Assembly: GCA_024860865.1 (NCBI GenBank)
Contig: JACRDV010000001.1
Location: 1 to 7,258, forward strand
Source of the DNA: JACRDV01 sp024860865 [NCBI: Methanobacteriota archaeon]
GTDB taxonomy: Archaea; JACRDV01
Direction of reading: 5' to 3'
DNA: 7,258 bases
Positions 1 to 5,188 of this stretch are shown in pieces. A program made the translations under genes and the position numbers. Every line of letters starts with the position of its first letter. The stretch's first letter is position 1. Below the pieces are notes generated by a model. The model saw only the letters and a list, made by a program, of their open reading frames with translations. It ran no database searches and was not told the origin of the DNA.

Positions 1-1
1 A

Positions 2-244
2 GGAGCATTTGGCAACTACTTAGATATTGAAAATGCAAAACTCATTGGATTGATTCCAAAAATTGAAACACGAAGAATTAAATTTATTGGAAATGCTGCT
101 GGATTTGGCGCTAGAATAGCATTAATTTCGCGCGAGAGCCGAAGAATTATAGAAAATATTCCTAAAAAGATTCAGTGTATAGAGTTAGCTGCAGATCCTA
201 ATTTTGGGAAGGTTTTTACATCAGCATTAAATTTTCCAACATAA
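2..244 (+). CDS. RACo-like corrinoid activation protein, ASKHA/DUF4445 domain, C-terminal fragment
   Basis: This is the last 80 codons of a gene whose start lies before the window; the frame is open from base 2. The fragment begins GAFGNYLDIENA, continues through an IGLIPK segment and GNAAGFGAR, and ends with the ELAADPNFGKVF segment and a terminal FP. This order is characteristic of the C-terminal end of RACo-type proteins (reductive activators of corrinoid iron-sulfur proteins; DUF4445/ASKHA fold). Family members usually have over 500 residues, with an N-terminal [2Fe-2S] ferredoxin domain and an ATPase core that drives reduction of Co(II) corrinoid to the methyl-accepting Co(I) state. Neither the ferredoxin domain nor most of the ATPase core is visible here. 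The nearby metV and metF genes fit a role in methyl-group metabolism. Family assignment is strong; the exact corrinoid partner cannot be told. A TTG at 50 is an internal codon, not the start. Confidence 0.85.
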   Translation, partial: GAFGNYLDIENAKLIGLIPKIETRRIKFIGNAAGFGARIALISRESRRIIENIPKKIQCIELAADPNFGKVFTSALNFPT

Positions 245-266
245 AATGAGAAATATCTTTAGAATC

Positions 267-284
267 AAGCCGAGTGGCTTTTTT
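267..284 (+). terminator. Hairpin plus T-tract terminator behind the RACo-like gene
   Basis: AAGCC (267-271) pairs perfectly with GGCTT (276-280) around a four-base loop and is followed at once by TTTT. It lies 22 bases after the stop codon of the RACo-like gene. The stem is only 5 bp, but the position and U-run fit a transcription end. Confidence 0.6.
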
Positions 285-350
285 GTTAAATAACACAACA
301 GCCAAAAAGAGATTTTTCATTGCTTTGAATCTATATCTAGCTAATTTCTA

Positions 351-362
351 TGACTTAAGTCA
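351..362. repeat. Perfect 12-bp palindrome TGACTTAAGTCA
   Basis: The twelve bases are identical on both strands. They lie in the spacer between two convergent genes, away from any start codon, so an operator role is not obvious; it could be a chance palindrome in AT-rich DNA or a small RNA stem. Confidence 0.4.
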
Positions 363-450
363 AGGAACATAGAGAAACTTCTTGAAGAATGTATTAGAAT
401 TAAAAGGATCGTAATGATTTTGTGAAGATTTAAAAAATTTTGTAGCTATG

Positions 451-496
451 GCTAAAAGCTAAAAGCAAAAAGTCTATTAAAAGCAAAAAATTTGCT
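451..496 (-). terminator. Hairpin and U-rich terminator of the acidic-tail gene
   Basis: Read on the minus strand, AGCAAA and TTTGCT (491-496 and 482-487) form a perfect 6-bp stem with a 3-base loop, overlapping the stop codon of the minus-strand gene by one base. Several T4-T6 runs follow over the next 30 bases (the A-runs at 454-490 on the plus strand). Repeated U-tracts are the usual archaeal termination signal. Confidence 0.5.
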
Positions 497-855
497 TAAC
501 TTTCCTCTTTTACCTCTTCAGCCATTTTCTCCTCTAACTCTTCTTCCTCTTCAAGCTCTTCCTCATCTACTTCAAGGTCAGTGAAGCCCAGTTCCTTGAG
601 TTCTTTTTTCGCCTCTTTTTTCGAAACTTCCTTTTCAAGCATTATATCGTAAAGGCCTCCATAAGCTGTCCAACCCGCCTTTAGTAAACCTCTTAAGATT
701 TTTGCAGATTCCTTAAGCCGCTCATTTAGTTCTCCACCAAGACTAACCAAGCTATCTGCAAACTCTAGTTTAAGTTCCTCTCCCTCGAGTTTTTTAAGTT
801 CCCAAGCTGGCTTTCCAAATAGCCACAGGGTTATTCTACTAATCTTTTGTACCAT
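496..855 (-). CDS. Hypothetical 119-residue protein with acidic, Glu-rich tail
   Basis: I do not recognise the family. The start at 855 is well supported: the minus strand carries GAGGTGA (860-866) four bases before the ATG. Residues 1-30 are mixed and basic/hydrophobic (WLFGKPAWEL), 30-75 look helical, ending in a small glycine/aromatic stretch (GWTAYGGLYD, 61-70), 76-90 are Lys/Glu-rich, and from about 96 to the end nearly every residue is Glu or another acidic or small residue. There are no cysteines, no signal peptide and no clear membrane segment, so a soluble cytoplasmic protein is likely. A tail of this kind often serves as a flexible binding or solubility element, but no function is assigned. 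It is transcribed away from cofG as a single gene with its own terminator. The clear ribosome site and the strong bias of residue types argue that it is a true gene. Confidence 0.75.
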   Translation of the reverse strand: MVQKISRITLWLFGKPAWELKKLEGEELKLEFADSLVSLGGELNERLKESAKILRGLLKAGWTAYGGLYDIMLEKEVSKKEAKKELKELGFTDLEVDEEELEEEEELEEKMAEEVKEES

Positions 856-859
856 TAAA

Positions 860-866
860 TCACCTC
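860..866 (-). promoter_or_regulatory. Strong ribosome binding site GAGGTGA
   Basis: Minus-strand GAGGTGA lies 4 bases upstream of the ATG at 855-853 and matches the archaeal anti-Shine-Dalgarno end of 16S rRNA. It fixes the start of the acidic-tail protein and implies a leadered transcript. Confidence 0.75.
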
Positions 867-879
867 TTTTTTACTTGCC

Positions 880-960
880 GAGTAACAATTTATTGGAGTA
901 AAGTTTTCGATCCAATTTCAAAGTTTTGTAATTATTTTTGGTGTAAACTAATTGTTACAC
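880..960 (-). promoter_or_regulatory. Paired inverted motif G(A/T)GTAACAATT upstream of the acidic-tail gene
   Basis: GAGTAACAATT (880-890, plus strand) recurs inverted as GTGTAACAATT (960-950, minus strand) with one mismatch; the inner nine bases are a perfect inverted repeat 59 bases apart. The outer copy is itself part of a dyad, GTGTAA (941-946) / TTACAC (955-960). The pair brackets the probable promoter of the minus-strand gene, which suggests an operator for a dimeric regulator. The pairing is seen directly; the regulatory role is inferred. No TATA box in this stretch is clear enough to call. Confidence 0.4.
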
Positions 961-1258
961 TCAGATAGATTTTTCGGGCTAAAATAGAAATCAAACTCCT
1001 TAATAAAGGTTTGCTTTCATCTCTCATCCTTTGAAGCCTTGCTTTTCAAATGCCCTCTACTTTTTCTTAACCATTTCAGCCAGGTTATTTGTGCCTGGAA
1101 CATTTCAAAATCTAAGTAGTGATTTGCCCCCAATGATTTTTTATGAGCTCTATTATCTTTTGAAAAGACTTTGGATATCTTTTTTCATAGGAAAAACAAA
1201 GAATACAAAGAAAAAACTTAAAAAATAGAATAGAATTTCCTTCTGAATTATTATAAGG
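961..1258. other. Gene-poor spacer, possible decayed small frame on the minus strand
   Basis: No gene can be called here with confidence. A plus-strand frame of 65 codons (1031-1228) starts at TTG, has no ribosome site and a Phe/Leu-rich composition typical of a shadow frame. On the minus strand the frame 1184-1017 is open for 55 codons, Lys/Arg-rich, with the segment LGANHYLDFEMFQAQITW; it begins directly after a stop without a usable ATG near its head. It could be the tail of a degraded gene or chance. Confidence 0.3.
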
Positions 1259-1289
1259 CTCCCCATACGTGCCGGGGAGAATCAAAAAA
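1259..1289 (-). terminator. GC-rich hairpin and U-run behind cofG
   Basis: On the minus strand, T6 (1289-1284) follows the cofG stop by 11 bases, then CTCCCC (1279-1274) pairs perfectly with GGGGAG (1264-1259) around a nine-base loop. The GC-rich stem stands out in very AT-rich surroundings. The U-run precedes the stem instead of following it, so either the U-run alone ends transcription or the stem protects the 3' end. Confidence 0.5.
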
Positions 1290-1300
1290 GAATCCGCCTC

Positions 1301-2452
1301 CTACATAAAAAGTATGCTATTTTTTTCTACTTCTAAAATTTTGGAAAAGATCTTATCCTTTAATCTAAAAGAAACAAAATCTTTTTTTATGTATTCGGAA
1401 AAGATTGGCAACCTCTCTTTTAATTGGAAACCAAGTTTATTAATTCTTTTCTCTAGTTCGAAAATAATTGGCCATCCAGCTTCTGGATTAATGTAATCCT
1501 TTGTAATTGGAGAAATTCCACCCAAATCATTTGCACCTGCCAATAAAAATGTCTCAATTGCATCATATGCTAAATTGGGCGGCACCTGAATATTTTTTAC
1601 AGGTAAAATCAATCTAGCAAGTGCTACTGTTTTTGCCATCTCCTCAACAGATGGCTCAGGCCAATTTTCCATGGGGGTATTTGGCTTAGGTTTAAAGTTT
1701 TGGATAATTATCTCTTGAATATGCCCATATTTTTGATCTAGCTCTTTTATCGCAAATAACGAATCTACTCTATCTTTAAATGTCTCCCCAATTCCAATCA
1801 ATAGCCCAGTCGTAAAAGGAATCTTCAACTCACCAGCGGATTTTATTGTATCCAATCTTGCTGCTGGGTGTTTTCCAGGGCTGAACTCATGGGCTTCAAC
1901 TTCACCAGTAGTTTCGAGCATTAATCCCATGCTTGCATTTACATCTTTTAATTTTTTGAGTTCGGCCTTTGATAATACTCCTGGGTTAGAATGAGGCAAA
2001 AGCCCTGTTGACTCGATAACTCGCTTGCACAACTCATGCAAATAATCAATCATGTTCTCATAACCAAGTTGCATTAAAAAAGATCGCACTTCTGGATACG
2101 AATCAGCTTTTTCTCCAAAAGTAAATAAAGCCTCAATGCAGCCTGAGGTTTGGCCTAAATTAGCTATCTTAAGAACTTCTTCCGGACTCAAAATTTTTGC
2201 TTCTGGGCTACTCAGGTCCCTCCTAAACCCACAATATTTGCACCGATTTCTACATATGTTTGTCAATGGAATGAAAACATTTTTTGAAAAAGTAACAACT
2301 TTGCCTTTATTATGAATTCTCAAAGAATTTGCTAACTTAATTAATTTTTTTAATGTTGCAAGGTCGCTATTCTCTGCTAAAAAATAAGCTTCTCTTTTAG
2401 TTATTCCGTTATTATCGATTTTTTCTAAAATCTTATTTGAAACTTTTTCCAT
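1301..2452 (-). CDS. cofG: 7,8-didemethyl-8-hydroxy-5-deazariboflavin synthase subunit CofG
   Basis: A radical SAM enzyme that, with CofH, builds the F0 chromophore of coenzyme F420 from the product CofH makes from tyrosine and a ribityl-pyrimidine. From the chosen start the protein has 383 residues, near the usual archaeal CofG length. The radical SAM cluster motif CRNRCKYCGF gives C67, C71 and C74. Further matches to the family are the acidic/Gly segment FTFGEKAD (110-117), LPHSNPG (152-158), LMLETTGE (177-184), TTGLLIGIGET (214-224), QNFKPKPNTPM (251-261) and LAGANDLGGISP (304-315). The frame stays open upstream to 2677, but those 75 extra codons are not CofG-like and overlap the divergent gene; the ATG at 2452 also sits where a leaderless transcript from the TATA box at 2474-2483 would begin. 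An ATG at 2524 is the next alternative. cofH is not in the window. Confidence 0.93.
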   Translation of the reverse strand: MEKVSNKILEKIDNNGITKREAYFLAENSDLATLKKLIKLANSLRIHNKGKVVTFSKNVFIPLTNICRNRCKYCGFRRDLSSPEAKILSPEEVLKIANLGQTSGCIEALFTFGEKADSYPEVRSFLMQLGYENMIDYLHELCKRVIESTGLLPHSNPGVLSKAELKKLKDVNASMGLMLETTGEVEAHEFSPGKHPAARLDTIKSAGELKIPFTTGLLIGIGETFKDRVDSLFAIKELDQKYGHIQEIIIQNFKPKPNTPMENWPEPSVEEMAKTVALARLILPVKNIQVPPNLAYDAIETFLLAGANDLGGISPITKDYINPEAGWPIIFELEKRINKLGFQLKERLPIFSEYIKKDFVSFRLKDKIFSKILEVEKNSILFM

Positions 2453-2473
2453 AAAACCACTTTTTAACCCAAA

Positions 2474-2483
2474 CTTTTTATAG
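2474..2483 (-). promoter_or_regulatory. TATA box for leaderless cofG transcript
   Basis: The minus strand reads CTATAAAAAG, with its centre about 27 bases upstream of the ATG at 2452, the usual archaeal distance from TATA centre to transcription start. A purine-rich AGGCAGG lies just upstream. No good ribosome site precedes the ATG, which fits a transcript beginning at or next to the start codon. Confidence 0.6.
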
Positions 2484-2493
2484 CCTGCCTTAA

Positions 2494-2502
2494 TTATAAA
2501 AA
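2494..2502 (+). promoter_or_regulatory. TATA box for leaderless hdr-metV transcript
   Basis: TTATAAAAA, read on the plus strand, is centred about 30 bases before the ATG at 2528. With the usual spacing, transcription would start at about 2525, leaving almost no leader. No Shine-Dalgarno motif precedes this ATG. The box lies only about 10 bases from the oppositely facing cofG TATA box, so the two promoters cross over. Confidence 0.55.
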
Positions 2503-2527
2503 TTAATAACTTGATAACTATCATTAA

Positions 2528-3433
2528 ATGAAGCTGATAATAATGGAGACCTCTAATGCAAAGAAAAAAGCGTATGCTTGCTATCAGTGCGGTGTTTGCA
2601 CTGGCATATGCCCTATGGCAAGGCTTACAGAGGAATTCAAACCACGCCTGATAGTTCAAGATTTTCAGTCTAACCAAACGGAGGACATATTAAAAAAAAA
2701 TTCCCTTTGGCTCTGCGCTGCCTGCTATTGCTGTTATGAGAACTGCCCACAAATGATAAACGTTACCGACATAATAGCAGATTTGAAGGGTGAGGCCGTA
2801 AAGTACGGCAACGTGCCGCTAAAGGTAAACGAGGATAAATGCATTGGATGCGCAAACTGCGAATACGTCTGCCCATATGGGGCTATTAAAGTGGATGTTC
2901 ACGATTCTAAATCTAAAAGCAATCCAGAACTTTGTATAAGCTGCGGCTCTTGTGCTGCCGAATGTCCAGCAATCGCAATTGCCATGCAGAACTTTGCAGA
3001 CCAGCAAATGAAAAGCGCGATAGAAAAAACTATTTCTTCTTTTGGGAAGGGAGAGCTAAGGATAGTTTCATTTTTGTGCAACTGGAGTGCTTACGCGGGA
3101 GCTGATTCTACAACCTCCTCGAGGTCAATCCGGGTTATGTGCACTGGGAGAATCGACTCACTTTTCATCTATCACGCATTTCTATCAGGTGCTGATGGCG
3201 TGCTGATAGGCGCCTGTAATCGCGGAGACTGTTACTACGCCTCTGGCAATATAAACGCTGAAAAAAGAATAAACAAAATTAAAAAACAACTTGGGGATAT
3301 AGGAGTCGAGCCCGAAAGATTGAGGTTTAAGTGGATTTCTAGAAGTGAAAAGCAAAAATTTGCAGACGTTATCACAGACTTTACTGAAAAATTGAAAAAA
3401 CTCGGCCCAAGCCCGCTCAGGAAGATGAGATAA
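2528..3433 (+). CDS. HdrC-ferredoxin-MvhD fusion, electron-transfer subunit
   Basis: A 301-residue iron-sulfur protein made of three parts. Residues 15-80 are HdrC-like, with two [4Fe-4S] motifs: C18/C21/C24/C28 and C63/C66/C69/C73. Residues 100-150 are a two-cluster ferredoxin as in the C-terminal part of HdrA: C105/C108/C111/C115 and C136/C139/C142/C146. Residues 178-300 are MvhD-like, with C184, C205, C230 and C235 as candidate [2Fe-2S] ligands and the segment GACNRGDCYY. In Moorella-type acetogens, separate HdrABC and MvhD proteins accompany MetFV. Here the parts are fused and the flavin domain of HdrA and all of HdrB are missing. The stop abuts the ATG of metV, so the two are surely co-transcribed, and electron delivery to MetV/MetF is the best inference. 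The start at 2528 suits a leaderless transcript; Met6 at 2543 is an alternative. Local GC is clearly higher than in metF. Confidence 0.88.
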   Translation: MKLIIMETSNAKKKAYACYQCGVCTGICPMARLTEEFKPRLIVQDFQSNQTEDILKKNSLWLCAACYCCYENCPQMINVTDIIADLKGEAVKYGNVPLKVNEDKCIGCANCEYVCPYGAIKVDVHDSKSKSNPELCISCGSCAAECPAIAIAMQNFADQQMKSAIEKTISSFGKGELRIVSFLCNWSAYAGADSTTSSRSIRVMCTGRIDSLFIYHAFLSGADGVLIGACNRGDCYYASGNINAEKRINKIKKQLGDIGVEPERLRFKWISRSEKQKFADVITDFTEKLKKLGPSPLRKMR

Positions 3434-4087
3434 ATGATCGTTGTTGAAAGAAAAAATATTAACGATATATTGGAAAACCTGAAAGGATTTAAAAAAATTT
3501 TGCTTGTAGGCTGTAACGGATGTGTTGGGATTTATCAGCTAGGCGGAGAAAAGCAGGCTATAGAATTAGCTATGCTCATTAATATGGGCAACAAACTAAA
3601 AGATAAAAAAATTGATACAAAGGCCATAACAGTTATAAGGCAGTGCGATAAACAAATTGTAAAAGAAGAACTTGGGCCTATAATAACTGATTGCGATATT
3701 ATTCTTTCTCTTGCCTGTGGAGCAGGCGTGCAAACAGTTGCGGAAGTATTTGAAAATATACCTGTTATCCCTGCAAACGATACAAAATTCATAGGTGCTC
3801 AAGCAAGGGAGAAGGGTACGTTGTTTGAAATGTGCATTGCTTGCGGAAATTGCATCCTTGATAAAACAGGCGGAATATGCCCAGTAACTCGCTGCCCCAA
3901 GAGCCACTTAAATGGTCCATGTGGAGGAGTTTACAAAGGGAAATGCGAAACGGATAAGGAAAGAGATTGCGCATGGTTACTCATATACAATAAACTAAAA
4001 TTATCAGGTAAATTAGAATCGATGAAAAAAATTGCATCTCCAAAAGATTTTACAAAGGCAGCACATCCTAGAAAGCAGGAGGTTTAA
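3434..4087 (+). CDS. metV: MetV, zinc/iron-sulfur subunit of methylenetetrahydrofolate reductase
   Basis: MetV is the partner of MetF in the NAD-independent methylene-H4F reductase of acetogens, linking the flavin of MetF to Hdr/Mvh-type or other electron donors. This 217-residue protein has the expected two halves. The N-terminal part has LLVGCNGCVGI (C27, C30) and further cysteines at 71, 87 and 95. The C-terminal part holds the family signature (about 133-165): CIACGNCIL, then GGICPVTRCPK, then LNGPCGG, with C134, C137, C140, C149, C154 and C163, followed by C171 and C179. That signature is the MTHFR C-terminal (DUF2180/MetV-type) cysteine domain. The length agrees with stand-alone MetV. 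The ATG follows the stop of the Hdr fusion without a gap, with a purine-rich stretch (AGGAAGATGAG) before it, so translation is probably coupled. The last codons contain an AGGAGG, noted separately. Identification is firm; the cluster content is inferred from related proteins. Confidence 0.9.
   Translation: MIVVERKNINDILENLKGFKKILLVGCNGCVGIYQLGGEKQAIELAMLINMGNKLKDKKIDTKAITVIRQCDKQIVKEELGPIITDCDIILSLACGAGVQTVAEVFENIPVIPANDTKFIGAQAREKGTLFEMCIACGNCILDKTGGICPVTRCPKSHLNGPCGGVYKGKCETDKERDCAWLLIYNKLKLSGKLESMKKIASPKDFTKAAHPRKQEV
4077..4082 (+). promoter_or_regulatory. Orphan AGGAGG at the end of metV
   Basis: A perfect ribosome-binding sequence lies inside the last metV codons, where it encodes part of the C-terminal end. 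No ATG or GTG follows at a suitable distance; a TTG at 4095 opens only about 24 codons. It may be a relic of a lost downstream gene or metF start, or plain coding sequence. Confidence 0.3.
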
Positions 4088-4242
4088 AAACTCGTTGACA
4101 AAATCCTTCCCCATAGCATCACAGCTATTTTCGCAACTGCCTTCGGATAGTTTTTGGCATAACTTTTAATCTTGCAGAAATTAAACATTATATATAATGC
4201 TAATGCAATTTTGGTAATGAGTTGTAAATTGATTTCAAGCTG
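4084..4242 (-). pseudogene. Possible decayed reading frame antisense to the metV-metF spacer
   Basis: The minus strand is open for 52 codons, ending TAA at 4086-4084, and the same frame reads on upstream through a single TAA (4245-4243) to at least 4288. The deduced residues look protein-like (a QLEINLQLITKIALAL segment, then a Tyr/Lys-rich stretch and AVAKIAVMLWGRIL). There is no start codon at its head and no ribosome site. A truncated transposase or other gene tail is one possibility, but I cannot name a family, and chance openness in AT-rich DNA is quite possible. Confidence 0.22.
4188..4197 (+). promoter_or_regulatory. TATA box ahead of metF
   Basis: TTATATATAA is centred near 4193, which would start transcription at about 4220 and give a leader of about 70 bases before the metF ATG. 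The metF gene has a ribosome site, consistent with a leader. This suggests metF-cofC can be expressed apart from the upstream hdr-metV pair. Confidence 0.5.
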
Positions 4243-4277
4243 TTAACAGGGAGTATGCTCGGTTATTAGATTTGCAT

Positions 4278-4282
4278 AGGAG
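4278..4282 (+). promoter_or_regulatory. Ribosome binding site of metF
   Basis: AGGAG ends six bases before the ATG at 4289, fixing that start. Confidence 0.7.
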
Positions 4283-4288
4283 AAAACC

Positions 4289-5173
4289 ATGACTAAAAGT
4301 GAACTAATTAAAAGTTTAGAATCTGGAAAATTTACTATAACTGCTGAGATTGAAGCTCCAAAGGGAATTAATACTGAAAAAATAATCCAAAATGCACAGC
4401 TCTTAAAGGGCTACGTTACAGCCATAAATGTAACCGATTGTCCTCTTGGTAATGTTATGATGAATTCCCTAGTCCCTTGCCATTTAATCCAAGAAAAAGT
4501 TGGTGTTGAGGCAGTTTTACAGATGACTTGCCGTGATAGAAATAGAATCGGAATTCAAGCGGACTTCCTTGGAGCAGCTGCTCTTGGAATAAAAAATATC
4601 CTGGCTTTGACTGGAGATCATCCTAGACTTGGGGACCACCCTCAAGCAAAACCAGTTTTTGATTTAGACTCTGTTCAGCTCACAATGCTAATTAAAAAAC
4701 TAAACGAAGGGTTTGACTTTAATGGACATAAACTAGAAGGAACACCGAAGTTCCACATAGGAGTTGCAGCAACTCCAGGCGCTGATCCTCTCGAACTTGA
4801 AATAATTAAACTAGAGAAAAAAATGGAAGCTGGAGCAGAGTTTGTTCAAACGCAGGCAGTATATGATATCAATATTTTAGATAAATTCATGGATGCAGTG
4901 AGCCATCTTTCAATAAAAGTTTTGGTTGGAGTTGTTCCTTTAAAGTCAGCTGGAATGGCCAAATATATGAACAAACATGTTCCTGGAATTAAGATACCAG
5001 AAGACATTATTAAAAGAATGGAGAAAGCAGAAGAACCTATAAAGGAAGGTAATACCATCGCCGCTGAGTTTTTAAAAGCAGTAAAAGGATCTAAAGCACA
5101 CGGTGCCCATATAATGGCAGTTGGAACTCAACAATATGTTCCAACGATAATAAAACAAGCTGGATTAATCTAG
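4289..5173 (+). CDS. metF: Methylenetetrahydrofolate reductase MetF
   Basis: A TIM-barrel flavoprotein that reduces 5,10-methylene-tetrahydrofolate (or a related pterin) to the 5-methyl form, the last step of methyl-branch reduction. The 294-residue length is that of stand-alone MetF. Recognisable family points are the conserved Glu early in the barrel (AEIEAPKG, E20), TCRDRN (80-85), LALTGDHP (105-112), the FHIGVAATPGAD segment (155-166), FVQTQAVYD (185-193) and VLVGVVPLKSA (211-221). The TCRDRN and LTGDHP segments are flavin-site sequences in this family. Together with MetV upstream this is the MetFV-type enzyme, which does not take electrons directly from NADH when assembled with Hdr-like donors. 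A spacer of about 200 bases with its own TATA box separates it from metV, whereas cofC follows after 15 bases. Whether the pterin here is H4F or a methanopterin cannot be read from the sequence; archaea usually use the unrelated F420-dependent Mer for this step. Confidence 0.93.
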   Translation: MTKSELIKSLESGKFTITAEIEAPKGINTEKIIQNAQLLKGYVTAINVTDCPLGNVMMNSLVPCHLIQEKVGVEAVLQMTCRDRNRIGIQADFLGAAALGIKNILALTGDHPRLGDHPQAKPVFDLDSVQLTMLIKKLNEGFDFNGHKLEGTPKFHIGVAATPGADPLELEIIKLEKKMEAGAEFVQTQAVYDINILDKFMDAVSHLSIKVLVGVVPLKSAGMAKYMNKHVPGIKIPEDIIKRMEKAEEPIKEGNTIAAEFLKAVKGSKAHGAHIMAVGTQQYVPTIIKQAGLI

Positions 5174-5188
5174 TAATAACCTAAGTCA

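Larger units (their letters stand above)
245..495. other. Non-coding spacer with terminators and a 12-bp palindrome
   Basis: No convincing gene is seen on either strand between the RACo-like gene and the convergent acidic-tail gene. Besides the two flanking terminators, it holds the perfect palindrome TGACTTAAGTCA (351-362), partly nested in CTATG (348-352) / CATAG (368-372). Near 451-490 there are short tandem copies of GCTAAAA and two copies of an AAAAGCAAAAA motif. No tRNA-like or box C/D RNA structure was recognised. Confidence 0.5.

Noticed and set aside
451-490. Tandem GCTAAAA and AAAAGCAAAAA copies as a functional repeat array
   Set aside because: There are only two copies of each in an A-rich stretch; they are better explained as the U-rich terminator of the minus-strand gene.
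1031-1228. 65-codon plus-strand frame in the spacer left of cofG
   Set aside because: It starts with TTG, has no ribosome site, is Phe/Leu-rich in the manner of antisense frames in AT-rich DNA, and matches no known protein.
1269-1496. 75-codon plus-strand frame over the end of cofG
   Set aside because: It lies antisense to well-identified cofG coding sequence.
3535-3974. Three minus-strand frames opposite metV
   Set aside because: They are antisense shadows of metV, whose cysteine signature makes its strand certain.
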